A DNA stretch of 64,000 bases. It comes from Ruegeria sp. EL01. GTDB taxonomy: Bacteria > Pseudomonadota > Alphaproteobacteria > Rhodobacterales > Rhodobacteraceae. Shown here one piece after another: positions 17,035-25,293 of the stretch. Position 1 is the first letter of the stretch. Each line of letters begins with the position of its first letter. The notes beneath the pieces are model-generated. The model had not been told where the DNA came from. It did no database searches and was given only the letters and a program-made list of their open reading frames with translations. A program made the translations under genes and the position numbers. The stretch lies in NCBI RefSeq assembly GCF_900313035.1, contig NZ_OMPS01000003.1, positions 179,501 to 243,500 on the forward strand. The letters are read 5' to 3'.

Positions 17035-18372
17035 TTATCGCGGCAAGCCCGCTGTTGCACGGCGCAGAATCAACGAGAGAAGACTAAAGCTGTTTTCAAT
17101 CCCCTCAACATCCGCTTTGCCAAAGAAGCCGTCCAACTCATCATGAACACGCACGGCCTGATCCAGCAAGGGATCAGCACCCTCGGAATAAAGCCCGGCT
17201 TTAATCATCACTTCGGATTGCTCGTAGCTGCCGACCAGTTTCCGCGTTTCCGCGATCATCTGGTTTTCGGCTTCTGAGGCCGCGCCGGGCAAACTGCGCG
17301 AAACAGATCGGCTGAGGTCGATGGCCGGGAAGCGCCCGCGCTCAGCAATGTCGCGGCTTAGGACGATGTGCCCGTCCAACACGCCGCGTAGCATGTCCGC
17401 TATGGGCTCATCCATATCCGATCCGGCAACCAGGACACTGAATACGGCCGTGATGTCACCTTGAACCTGTGTTCCGGGTCCGGCGCGTTCGCATAGGTTG
17501 GCGATCAGCGGAGTGACCGAGGGAGGGAACCCGCGCAGCGATGGCGATTCGCCCATGGCAACGGCGATCTCTCGATGCGCTTCGGCAAAACGAGTGATCG
17601 AATCCGCCAACAGCAGCACGTTCAGGCCCTGATCACGTAGATACTCGGCCACAGACATTGCGGACCAAGCGCAGCGTCTTCGGGCCAGCGCTGATTGGTC
17701 GGACGTGGCTGCCACAACCACCGCCCGTTTCATGGTTTCGGGCCCAAGAGCATGGGCCACGAATTCGTTCACTTCACGTCCGCGTTCACCTATCAAGGCG
17801 ACAACAACCACATCCGCCTGCATCGACCGCGCCAATGTCGCAAGTAGCGTAGATTTCCCAACCCCGGACCCCGCAAACAGGCCAACACGCTGTCCGCGCA
17901 CGATGGGTAGCATTGTGTTCAGCATGGCTAGACCGGTTGCCATACGCTCACCCAAAGGCTTACGTTGAACGGCAGGGGGCGGCGCTTGCTGGATGTTCCG
18001 GTCCTGCCCACCGTTTAATAACGGTTTGCCGTCCAAAGGTCTGCCAAACGGGTCAATCACCCTACCCAACCAGTGCATTCCAGGTGCGAAATCAGGTGAG
18101 GGGTCAAGGCATACCCGATCCCCCAAGCTGACCCCATCGGGCGCAGAGCTGGGCATCATATGGATATGATCGGCACCGACATGCAGCACTTCACCGGCCA
18201 GATCGGGCCCCGCGCGGCGTTGCAATGTCAGCAAGTCACCGATTCGGGCCTGCCTGGTCAATCCGCTGACTTCAACGACTCCATGCGCAACTGCTGAGAC
18301 AAGCCCGACATGGCGAACCGCAGTCATCCTGTTGAATTCACATTTCAGAAGCATTGGGTCGAGATCGGACAT
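17035..18372 (-). CDS. fliI: Flagellar export ATPase FliI
   Basis: Hexameric ATPase of the flagellar type III export apparatus, related to F1-ATPase beta. In 445 residues: N-terminal beta-barrel region, Walker A AGSGVGKST (about 165-173), ALIGERGREV, Walker B-type LLLADSITRFA, SPSLRGFPPSV, and the helical C-terminal domain. The start is ATG 18372 with GGAG eight bases upstream. The same frame stays open 500 bases further, but that extension runs antisense through flgB and is not coding. FliH, its regulator, is not in the window. Divergent from flgB across 87 bases. Confidence 0.96.
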   Translation of the reverse strand: MSDLDPMLLKCEFNRMTAVRHVGLVSAVAHGVVEVSGLTRQARIGDLLTLQRRAGPDLAGEVLHVGADHIHMMPSSAPDGVSLGDRVCLDPSPDFAPGMHWLGRVIDPFGRPLDGKPLLNGGQDRNIQQAPPPAVQRKPLGERMATGLAMLNTMLPIVRGQRVGLFAGSGVGKSTLLATLARSMQADVVVVALIGERGREVNEFVAHALGPETMKRAVVVAATSDQSALARRRCAWSAMSVAEYLRDQGLNVLLLADSITRFAEAHREIAVAMGESPSLRGFPPSVTPLIANLCERAGPGTQVQGDITAVFSVLVAGSDMDEPIADMLRGVLDGHIVLSRDIAERGRFPAIDLSRSVSRSLPGAASEAENQMIAETRKLVGSYEQSEVMIKAGLYSEGADPLLDQAVRVHDELDGFFGKADVEGIENSFSLLSLILRRATAGLPR

Positions 18373-18421
18373 CGCAGGTTCTCCAACTGAGTTCTGAAAA
18401 CTGTTTCTAAAGGAATCGGGG

Positions 18422-18436
18422 TTAAGCCTTGATTGA
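18422..18436. promoter_or_regulatory. Imperfect CtrA-like motif between fliI and flgB
   Basis: TTAA (18422-18425), seven bases, TTGA (18433-18436) resembles the CtrA site with one core mismatch. It sits 24 bases before the flgB ATG in the 87-base divergent region, which must hold the promoters of both fliI and the flgB operon. Weak on its own; supported by the better motifs nearby. Confidence 0.3.
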
Positions 18437-18459
18437 AATTGATCGAGGGAGAAGCCCCG

Positions 18460-18849
18460 ATGTTCTATGACCTGAACGTCTTTAAGACAGCGCACGCTAT
18501 GGCGACACATGCCGGACAACGGCAAGCCGTCATTTCGCGCAATATGGCCAACGCAGATACCCCCGGCTATCAGCCGCGCGATATCGAGGCTTTTCAAACA
18601 GCATTCGAAAATACAGGCCGGCAGACAGCCATGACCGCAACGCGACAGGGCCATCTGAATGGCGCGGATCAGGTGGCGCAGACATGGGTCGAACATGTCG
18701 CGGACCCGTCGAGCGATCCCAACGGCAATGGTGTTTCGCTGGAAGAAGAGATGCTGAAGGCGGTCGAAGTCAAACGCCAGCACGACCGCGCCATAGCTAT
18801 CTACCGTTCGTCCATCGGGATCATCCGGACCAGTTTGGGTCGCGGGTAG
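18460..18849 (+). CDS. flgB: Flagellar proximal rod protein FlgB
   Basis: Proximal rod subunit. The 129-residue protein has the rod motif RQAVISRNMANADTPGY in its N-terminal helix and a C-terminal helix with EEEMLKAVEVKRQHDRAI. ATG 18460 follows GAGGGAGAAG by a few bases; a TTG 27 bases upstream is less likely. It heads the unit flgB-flgC-fliE-fliQ-flgF-flgG-flgA-flgH-fliL, in which the genes abut or overlap. Confidence 0.95.
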   Translation: MFYDLNVFKTAHAMATHAGQRQAVISRNMANADTPGYQPRDIEAFQTAFENTGRQTAMTATRQGHLNGADQVAQTWVEHVADPSSDPNGNGVSLEEEMLKAVEVKRQHDRAIAIYRSSIGIIRTSLGRG

Positions 18850-18861
18850 AGGGGATCTGAC

Positions 18862-19248
18862 ATGAGTGATTTTTCCCATTCCCTATCCGCCTCGGCCAGT
18901 GCATTGCGCGCGCAAGCCGCGCGTTTGCGCCATGTGTCCGAGAATATCTCGAACGCTGACACACCGGGGTATCGGCGCAAAACTGTGCCGTTTGAGATGG
19001 TGCAAAAGGACGGCAAGGCGATGGTTCAGGCGGGCCAAGTGAAGCTCGATCGGCGCGATCTGAGCCGCATTCACGACCCGGGCCATCCAATGGCCGACGA
19101 AGGTGGCCATTATCTGGGGTCGAATGTCGATCTGATGATCGAAATCGCCGACGCGCGCGAAGCTCAACGCAGCTATGAGGCCAATCTCAAAATGTTCGAC
19201 CAGACGCGGCAGATGTCGTCGAGTCTGATGGAATTACTCCGCAAATAA
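18862..19248 (+). CDS. flgC: Flagellar proximal rod protein FlgC
   Basis: Proximal rod subunit stacked with FlgB and FlgF. The 128-residue protein carries RHVSENISNADTPGYRRK at residues 22-39 and the C-terminal rod helix AREAQRSYEANLKMFDQTRQM. Length is normal. Twelve bases separate it from both neighbours, flgB and fliE. Confidence 0.96.
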   Translation: MSDFSHSLSASASALRAQAARLRHVSENISNADTPGYRRKTVPFEMVQKDGKAMVQAGQVKLDRRDLSRIHDPGHPMADEGGHYLGSNVDLMIEIADAREAQRSYEANLKMFDQTRQMSSSLMELLRK

Positions 19249-19260
19249 AGGAAAGCCAGA

Positions 19261-19551
19261 ATGGATATCCGATCTCTGACAGCAGCGCAAAACTATGCGG
19301 TTGCACGCCCCGCAACACAGGCCGACCCCGAACAAGGCGGTATGGCGCAGGGAATGCGCTCGACCTTTCAGGATTTTGCCGCGACCTTGAAACACAGTGA
19401 GAAAATGGCCGAAACAGCGATGACAGGTCAGGCCGACCCGCACGCTTTGGTTCAGGCGTTGGCCCATACGGAACTGGCGGTTGAGACAGCCGTCATCGTG
19501 CGCAACAAGGTGGTCGAAGCCTATCAGGAAATCTTGCGGATGCCGGTCTGA
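19261..19551 (+). CDS. fliE: Flagellar hook-basal body protein FliE
   Basis: Joins the MS ring to the rod. The 96-residue protein shows the FliE C-terminal pattern: DPHALVQALAHTELAVETAV followed by VRNKVVEAYQEILRMPV. Small size and position between flgC and fliQ agree. The stop is three bases before the fliQ start. Confidence 0.95.
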   Translation: MDIRSLTAAQNYAVARPATQADPEQGGMAQGMRSTFQDFAATLKHSEKMAETAMTGQADPHALVQALAHTELAVETAVIVRNKVVEAYQEILRMPV

Positions 19552-19554
19552 GGG

Positions 19555-19827
19555 ATGCTGAGCGAAGGTCTCTTCTATGACATCGTGCGACAGGCCTTGT
19601 GGATCGCAGTCATCACTTCGGTTCCAATTCTCGCAGTAGCACTGATTTCGGGCCTGATCGTGGGTCTGTTTCAAGCGCTGACATCGGTGCAGGAAATGAC
19701 CCTGACCTTCGTTCCCAAACTGATCGCTATCGTCATCGTCTTCTGGATTTCGATGGGCTTCATGACCCAGACGCTTGTCACGTTTTTTACCGGGACACTT
19801 GTTCCACTGATTGCAGGAGGTCGCTGA
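19555..19827 (+). CDS. fliQ: Flagellar export gate protein FliQ
   Basis: Component of the FliPQR export gate in the inner membrane. The 90-residue protein has two membrane helices (about residues 15-40 and 52-75), with GLIVGLFQALTSVQEMTLTFVPK between them, the classic FliQ motif. Its stop overlaps the flgF start (TGATG). FliP is not in this window, while FliR is encoded about 5 kb away on the other strand. Confidence 0.96.
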   Translation: MLSEGLFYDIVRQALWIAVITSVPILAVALISGLIVGLFQALTSVQEMTLTFVPKLIAIVIVFWISMGFMTQTLVTFFTGTLVPLIAGGR

Positions 19828-20537
19828 TGGACACTGCCTATGTCACCCTGTCCCGCCAATCTGGGCTGATGAATGAAATGCGGCTGGTTGCGAACAATAT
19901 CGCCAATGCCAACACCACCGGGTACCGCCAACAGGGATTGGTGTTTTCGGAATTTATTCGCGATGTGCCGAACAACCCGTCCCTGTCCATGAGCCGCGCC
20001 GAAGCGCGCAATACATCCCTGCAACAAGGCGTTCTGACCGAAACGGGTGGTTCGTTCGATTTTGCCATCGAAGGCGATGGGTTTTTCATGGTTGAAACGC
20101 CAAAGGGCAATCGTCTGACACGGGCAGGCAGCTTCACACCAAATGCCGAGGGCGATTTGGTGGCTACAGATGGGTCACGTGTTCTCGACAGCAACGGGTC
20201 TCCGGTTTTCATACCTCCGGACGCGGCTTCGATTGATGTCGGCAGTGATGGGACACTCAGCGTGAATAGTCAGTTGTTGGGTCAAATCGGGGTCTACCGG
20301 GTCGATGAGCCAAAGGATCTGGTGCGCGAAGGCAATACCCGGTTCCGCCCCGCAGGAGATGTGTAAGCCGTTGATGAACCTGTTGTTTTGCATCGGTTTC
20401 TCGAAGGTTCAAACGTCAATGCCATTCATCAGGTTACGCGCCTGATTGAAATTCAACGCGCCTATGAGCTGGGTCAGAGCTTTCTGGAAACCGAAGACGA
20501 ACGTGTACGCGGTGCTCTGAAGGCTTTGATGCGCTAA
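19827..20537 (+). pseudogene. flgF: Flagellar rod protein FlgF, interrupted by an in-frame TAA
   Basis: FlgF is a proximal rod subunit. From ATG 19827 the frame encodes the N-terminal rod motif (VANNIANANTTGYRQQ), FDFAIEGDGFF, LTRAGSFTPN and NTRFRPAGDV, then meets TAA at 20364-20366 (codon 180). The same frame goes on without a shift for 56 more codons with FLEGSNVNAI and IEIQRAYELGQSFLE, ending LKALMR at a normal stop at 20535-20537. That is the conserved FlgF C-terminal D0 helix, and the total of 236 codons matches normal FlgF length. The cause is a nonsense substitution or a base-calling error. If real, the truncated protein lacks the helix needed to pack in the rod. All neighbouring flagellar genes look intact. 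Confidence 0.93.
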
Positions 20538-20557
20538 TACTTTAAGGAGAATTCGAA

Positions 20558-21343
20558 ATGCGAGCTTTGAAAATCGCGGCCACCGGCATGACCGCGCAGC
20601 AGATGCGGGTCGAGACGATCTCGAACAATCTGGCGAACATGAACACCACCGGGTACAATGCCCGGCGCGCTGAATTTGCCGATTTGCATTATCAGCAAAT
20701 GGCGCGCGCCGGAGCCGTTAACGCCTCGGATGGAACGGTATTGCCCACCGGCATTCAATTGGGTCTGGGGGTCCGTCCTGCCGCAGTAAGCGTGCAGCTG
20801 GCCCAGGGTGGCTTGTCGGCAACCGGTAGTGATCTTGATGTTGCCATCGAGGGTCGCGGGTATTTGGAAGTTGCGCTTCCAAGCGGTCAATCTGCTTACA
20901 CTCGGGATGGCAGCCTTAAACGATCGGCCGAAGGGCTTATTGTGACGTCGGACGGGTTCTCCGTGGCGCCAGAAATTACCATACCCGATGACGCACGGTC
21001 CATTTCGATCAATGCGTCTGGTGAGGTTTATGCGTATTTCGACGACGCGCCCGATGGGCAGTTGCTGGGCGAGTTCACGCTCGCCAGCTTCTCGAATGCA
21101 AAGGGTCTTGAGGCAATTGGCAGCAATCTGTTCAAGGAAACCGAAGCGTCCGGCGCGCCGGTTTTGGGCCTTCCGGGCGAAGATGGGTTGGGCACGTTGC
21201 GGCAAGGGTACCTTGAAGACAGCTCGGTCGATGCCGTGCGCGAAGTGACCGAGCTGATTGAAGCGCAACGCGGCTACGAAATGAACGCCAAGGTTATTTC
21301 CGCTGTTGATCAGATGATGAGCGCAACAACACAGGTGCGATGA
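20558..21343 (+). CDS. flgG: Flagellar distal rod protein FlgG
   Basis: Main subunit of the distal rod. The 261-residue protein has VETISNNLANMNTTGYNARR at the N-terminus, the DVAIEGRGYLEV and SAYTRDGSLKR blocks, and the C-terminal helix VTELIEAQRGYEMNAKVI with SAVDQMM. Full length. It follows flgF by 20 bases and its stop overlaps the flgA start. Confidence 0.97.
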   Translation: MRALKIAATGMTAQQMRVETISNNLANMNTTGYNARRAEFADLHYQQMARAGAVNASDGTVLPTGIQLGLGVRPAAVSVQLAQGGLSATGSDLDVAIEGRGYLEVALPSGQSAYTRDGSLKRSAEGLIVTSDGFSVAPEITIPDDARSISINASGEVYAYFDDAPDGQLLGEFTLASFSNAKGLEAIGSNLFKETEASGAPVLGLPGEDGLGTLRQGYLEDSSVDAVREVTELIEAQRGYEMNAKVISAVDQMMSATTQVR

Positions 21344-21759
21344 TGCGGTTCCTTTCCCTGACACTTGCGTTGGCGATGCCGTTGACGGCGCATGCCGACA
21401 TGGTCGTATCCACCCGAACCATTCGCGCGAAAGAGATAATCTCGTCGGCCGATCTCGACGTGAAAGCCACAGATGTGGCCGGCGCAATTGCGAACCCACA
21501 GGATTTGATCGGGCAAGAGGCCCGGGTGGCCTTGTATCCAGGGCGCCCAATTCGAGACGGCGATGTAGGTCCGCCGGCCATCGTCGATCGCAATGATCTG
21601 GTCGTATTGGTGTTCGACCGTCGGCCCTTATCGATCACCGCGGAATGTCGCGCCCTGGGGCGGGGGGCGGTCGGTGACAGGATTCGCGTGATGAACCTCT
21701 CGTCGCGCACAACCGTGACCGGCCACATCCGGCCCGATGGCCAAATCGAGGTAAACTAA
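21340..21759 (+). CDS. flgA: P-ring assembly chaperone FlgA
   Basis: Periplasmic chaperone for P-ring (FlgI) assembly. The 139-residue precursor has a signal peptide (about residues 1-20, ending AHA) and a SAF-type domain: TIRAKEIISSADLDVK, LIGQEARVALYPGRPI, and the C-terminal LGRGAVGDRIRVMNLSS. It is the short form that lacks the extra N-terminal domain of enteric FlgA. It overlaps flgG by four bases and flgH by one. Confidence 0.93.
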   Translation: MMRFLSLTLALAMPLTAHADMVVSTRTIRAKEIISSADLDVKATDVAGAIANPQDLIGQEARVALYPGRPIRDGDVGPPAIVDRNDLVVLVFDRRPLSITAECRALGRGAVGDRIRVMNLSSRTTVTGHIRPDGQIEVN

Positions 21760-22490
21760 TGTCTGGACTGTCAAAACTCATTTTGCTTGCTGTTCTAGCC
21801 GTATCCGCTTGTGGTCGGCTGGATCATCTCGGCAAAGCGCCAAGCTTTACACCTAACGAAGACTCGCCGGAACAAGTTGCGATGCTGTGGCCGGGACTGC
21901 CGCTGCACACCCAAACTCAGCGCTCGGTCGACAGGGCTTCGCTTTGGAGCGGTGGACAGCAATCCTTGTTGGGCGACCAAAGGGCGATCAAGAAGGGGGA
22001 CATCCTGACGGTTGTTATCGAGCTGGACGAAAAGGCTGAGATTTCGAACAGGACAAACCGATCACGTTCTGGGTCTGAAAGTCTTGAAGTGCCCGGCCTG
22101 TTCGGTTTGCCGCAACGCGTGCAAGAGCATTTGCCCGATGGCGCGTCGTTGGATGAAGCCGTATCAATCGAGTCCGACGCATCAAGTTCTGGGCGAGGAT
22201 CGGTCAGGCGCAACGAGAAACTGACATTGCGGGTCGCGGCAACTGTACTGGACGTGTTGCCAAACGGAGTTTTGTCAATTTCCGGTTCACAGGAGTTACG
22301 CGTGAACTTCGAATTGCGAGAGCTTTTAGTGGCCGGATATGTCCGTCCGCAGGATATCTCGCGCAAAAATGAGATCACTTATGACAAAATCGCTTCGGCT
22401 CGGGTGTCCTATGGTGGTCGGGGGCAAATCACAGACGTGCAGCAGCCGCGATACGGTCAGCAAGTCCTTGATTCCCTTTTGCCATTCTGA
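21759..22490 (+). CDS. flgH: Flagellar L-ring lipoprotein FlgH
   Basis: Forms the outer-membrane ring around the rod. The 243-residue precursor has a lipoprotein signal with lipobox VSAC, then LWSGGQQSLLGDQRAIKKGDILTV, the GRGSVRRNEKLTL block and the ending RGQITDVQQPRYGQQVLDSL, all characteristic of FlgH. Its start overlaps the flgA stop (TAATG), and fliL follows nine bases after its stop. Confidence 0.96.
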   Translation: MSGLSKLILLAVLAVSACGRLDHLGKAPSFTPNEDSPEQVAMLWPGLPLHTQTQRSVDRASLWSGGQQSLLGDQRAIKKGDILTVVIELDEKAEISNRTNRSRSGSESLEVPGLFGLPQRVQEHLPDGASLDEAVSIESDASSSGRGSVRRNEKLTLRVAATVLDVLPNGVLSISGSQELRVNFELRELLVAGYVRPQDISRKNEITYDKIASARVSYGGRGQITDVQQPRYGQQVLDSLLPF

Positions 22491-22499
22491 GGTGCGGAC

Positions 22500-23015
22500 G
22501 TGATCAAGCTGTTGATACCGATTGTTTTTTTGTCTGTCGGGCTTGGTGTTGGGATTGGCGCGGGGATCGTCTTGGCGCCCGCCGAGGCGCCTGGCGGCAC
22601 ATCAGGTTCAAAAGAAGTGCATAAAGAAACCAAAGGATCTGAAGAAACGAAATCCAAGCCCAAGAAATCTCCCAAAAAGGACGGCGAGGGCGGGTTCGAA
22701 TACCTCAAGATGACGAAGCAATTTGTGGTGCCGGTTGTCGAAGATGACAAAATCGCTGCTATGGTGACTCTGACGCTAAGTCTGGAAGCCGACCCTGCCA
22801 TTACTGAGGCATTTTACTCCATCGAGCCAAAACTGCGGGACGCGTTTCTGCAAGTGATATTTGACCATGCCAATACCGGTGGGTTTAACGGAACGTTCAC
22901 CGAGTCGGTTAATCTGAGTGTTTTACGCAAGGCTTTGCTGGAAGTGGCGCGTAAGGATTTAGGCCGCAATGTTTCTCAGGTCTTGATCATGAGCATCAAT
23001 CGTCAGGACACATAA
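22500..23015 (+). CDS. fliL: FliL family basal-body protein
   Basis: Inner-membrane protein surrounding the stator, supporting motor torque. The 171-residue product has one N-terminal membrane helix (about 3-23), a long lysine/serine-rich linker (about 30-65), and a stomatin-like C-terminal domain ending SVLRKALLEVARKDLGRNVSQVLI. GTG start at 22500 with GAGG upstream. It is last in the flgB unit. Length and topology fit FliL; overall identity to enteric FliL is probably low. Confidence 0.85.
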   Translation: MIKLLIPIVFLSVGLGVGIGAGIVLAPAEAPGGTSGSKEVHKETKGSEETKSKPKKSPKKDGEGGFEYLKMTKQFVVPVVEDDKIAAMVTLTLSLEADPAITEAFYSIEPKLRDAFLQVIFDHANTGGFNGTFTESVNLSVLRKALLEVARKDLGRNVSQVLIMSINRQDT

Positions 23016-23051
23016 ACGCGCCGCATCTGATCCAGGGCGTATTTGGTGCTG

Positions 23052-23438
23052 TTACTGGTTCGATTGCTTTTTGGCTAGGTCACGTCGATGGTCCTTTAGC
23101 AAGGTTGAGGACAGTCTTGCGATGGCTTCTTTGCGCCCAAATGCAGCTTTCAGCGCGTCAAGCTGTTCGCGCTTTTGAGCCCTCAGTCGCGCAAGATCCA
23201 AGTTCAACTGCCGTCGTGTGGCCGATTCCCATCCGTGCCACAGCATGTCTGTTCCGGTGACCCTGTACCCTTCTGCCTTAGAGCCATCCTGACGCGCCTG
23301 CTTCACCTGCGTATCCAGCCTTACCAGTTGTTGCTGAATATTGGCTTCTGCCTCAAGCACCGGGCGCAGCGTTTGGAACTGTTTCTGAAACACCGCCTCT
23401 GTCACGCTTTTGAGGTTCGACAGTTTGGAATACCTCAT
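23052..23438 (-). CDS. Small coiled-coil protein after flhB, FliJ-like by position
   Basis: The 128-residue protein is nearly all helical and highly charged (residues 8-60 and 75-125), with no signal peptide. Its start overlaps the flhB stop by four bases, so it is translationally coupled to the export-gate genes. Size, helicity and position suggest the FliJ class (export chaperone that links FliI to FlhA). That is inference, since FliJ sequences are too variable for recognition by eye. It converges with fliL across 36 bases. Confidence 0.7.
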   Translation of the reverse strand: MRYSKLSNLKSVTEAVFQKQFQTLRPVLEAEANIQQQLVRLDTQVKQARQDGSKAEGYRVTGTDMLWHGWESATRRQLNLDLARLRAQKREQLDALKAAFGRKEAIARLSSTLLKDHRRDLAKKQSNQ

Positions 23439-24523
23439 CTGATCTGTCCTTTTGCGCGCTTCCGCATGGCTTCTGCGAACCGGATCGCGGCGGCGACAGC
23501 GCGGTAATGCTCTTCTGTGATTTCCTGACCAATTTCCACGGTCGCGTGCAGGGCACGCGCGGTGGGTGGGTCGGAATGAATGGGAACACCGGCTTGCCCG
23601 GCGGCGGAGCGGATGGCCGCAGCAACTTCATCCACGCCCTTTGCGACACATACTGGTGCCGTGCGCATCGCCCGCGACCATTTGAGCGCCACGGAATAAT
23701 GGGTAGGATTGACAATCACCACATCCGCATCGGACACGTCGGTCATCATCTGATTGGTCGCGATCTCCTGCGCGCGTTGACGGCGGCTTTGTTTGACATG
23801 CGGATCGCCCTCGGCATCCTTTGTTTCGTCTTGAATTTCCTTACGCGACATCCGGTTTTTGCGTATGTGTTCGGCATATTGCCAAAGATAGTCTACGACT
23901 CCGATTGCTAATGCGATGGCGATAACGATGAACAGGAATCGAAACAGCAGGTTCATCATCAACAAAATAGACGATTTTGCCGGCGCAGCGCTGGCCGAGA
24001 GGATTTCGGTAAGGTTGGCCCTCAGAAAAATAGCCAGCGATGTACCGTAGATCACAAGTTTGACCGAACTTTTGGCAAACTCGAACAACCCGCCACGACC
24101 GAACTTGTTTTTTGCGTTGGAAGGAATCGATATGCGCGACAATTTGGGTTGCAACTTGCTGGGGGCAAAGATCAGCGCGCGCTGGGCAATCAGGCTGAGC
24201 AGTACTGCTGCTGCAGGCAGGGCAGAAAACAATGCGATTGGGACCAGCGCATTCCTAAGCATCCCTGCGACCGGAGCGGTGGCCGGGCCGGTCGAAACCA
24301 ACTGTGCAATTTCATCCGATTGATCGAGGAGAACGACAAACAGGGCGCCTAGTTGTTCCGCCGCGTATTGGCCCGCCGTAAACAGCGCGACCAGAAAACC
24401 CGTGTAACCTGCGACCACCGACAAATCGCTGGATTTGGCGACCTCACCCTTTTCCCGCGCTTTTTGCAGCTTTTGCGGCGTGGGTTCAAATGACTTGTCA
24501 CTGTCATCATCCGAAGCGCTCAT
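23435..24523 (-). CDS. flhB: Flagellar export switch protein FlhB
   Basis: Inner-membrane export protein that switches substrate class from hook to filament. The 362-residue protein has the cytoplasmic EPTPQKLQKAREKGEVAKS start, four membrane helices, and the autocleavage site NPTH in VIVNPTHYSVALKW near residue 268. ATG 24523 overlaps the fliR stop (ATGA). A longer in-frame start upstream lies inside fliR and is rejected. Confidence 0.96.
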   Translation of the reverse strand: MSASDDDSDKSFEPTPQKLQKAREKGEVAKSSDLSVVAGYTGFLVALFTAGQYAAEQLGALFVVLLDQSDEIAQLVSTGPATAPVAGMLRNALVPIALFSALPAAAVLLSLIAQRALIFAPSKLQPKLSRISIPSNAKNKFGRGGLFEFAKSSVKLVIYGTSLAIFLRANLTEILSASAAPAKSSILLMMNLLFRFLFIVIAIALAIGVVDYLWQYAEHIRKNRMSRKEIQDETKDAEGDPHVKQSRRQRAQEIATNQMMTDVSDADVVIVNPTHYSVALKWSRAMRTAPVCVAKGVDEVAAAIRSAAGQAGVPIHSDPPTARALHATVEIGQEITEEHYRAVAAAIRFAEAMRKRAKGQIR

Positions 24524-25293
24524 CGCGGTGGCCCAACCGGGTTGAGAAAAAACGCGAACAGGTCGTCGGCCCAAACAGACAGGATCAAAGGGGCACCAGC
24601 GAACAGAAGGAATAAACCCGCGAACGTGATCGCAGGGGCACCGACGAAAGCCACCATCAATTGCGGCATCGCCCGGTTAATGACGCCCAGCGCCAGATTG
24701 TAAATCAGCGAGGCAATGACAAATGGTGTTGCAAGGGCGAAGGCCAGGCGGAAGCTGTGCGATATCTGCTGAACGCCCCATTGCGACAAGTCCGGTGCGG
24801 CGGGGGCCGTACCCATTGGAAAAAGCATGTAGCTGTTGATCAGGAACTGCGCGGCACGAATATGCAGGCCCAGCAGGGTCGCAAGCGCCAGCCCCGCCAG
24901 CGTCAGATGATAGCCCATCGCAGGTACCGGATCAGCCGCTGCCCCGCCCAAAAGTTGCGAGAGAGAGGTCGATTGAGCAGCGATGGAGCCGGCGGTTTGA
25001 AGCGCCAAAACAAACAGCCGTAACCCCATACCAAGAACCATTCCAATCAAGACTTCAGTCCCGACAAGACGCACCATCGACAAAAAGCCAGGCGCGAAAT
25101 CGGGTGGGTGTATTGCGGGCCAAACAACAAGAGTAAAAGCTGCGGAAAGACCGAGCTTGACGCGGACCGGAATGCTGCGCTCGCCAAAGGCTGGAAGCAG
25201 TGAAACCAGGGCAGATACCCGCAAGAACACAGCGAATAGCTGCCATAATCCATCCCCCAGATGCTGCAACAGCTCTGGCGGCAGGGCAATCAC
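24520..25293 (-). CDS. fliR: Flagellar export gate protein FliR
   Basis: Part of the FliPQR gate. The 257-residue protein is hydrophobic with about six membrane helices, including GERSIPVRVKLGLSAAFTL, GTEVLIGMVLGMGLRLF and FALATPFVIASLIYN. The GTG at 25293 overlaps the flhA stop (GTGA) and gives normal family length. The frame remains open 370 bases upstream, but only antisense-like low-complexity sequence, which is inside flhA, would be added. Confidence 0.95.
   Translation of the reverse strand: MIALPPELLQHLGDGLWQLFAVFLRVSALVSLLPAFGERSIPVRVKLGLSAAFTLVVWPAIHPPDFAPGFLSMVRLVGTEVLIGMVLGMGLRLFVLALQTAGSIAAQSTSLSQLLGGAAADPVPAMGYHLTLAGLALATLLGLHIRAAQFLINSYMLFPMGTAPAAPDLSQWGVQQISHSFRLAFALATPFVIASLIYNLALGVINRAMPQLMVAFVGAPAITFAGLFLLFAGAPLILSVWADDLFAFFLNPVGPPR

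Noticed and set aside
18373..18879. Upstream extension of fliI by about 170 residues
   Set aside because: The extension is antisense to flgB, has no FliI similarity, and ATG 18372 has a proper ribosome-binding site.
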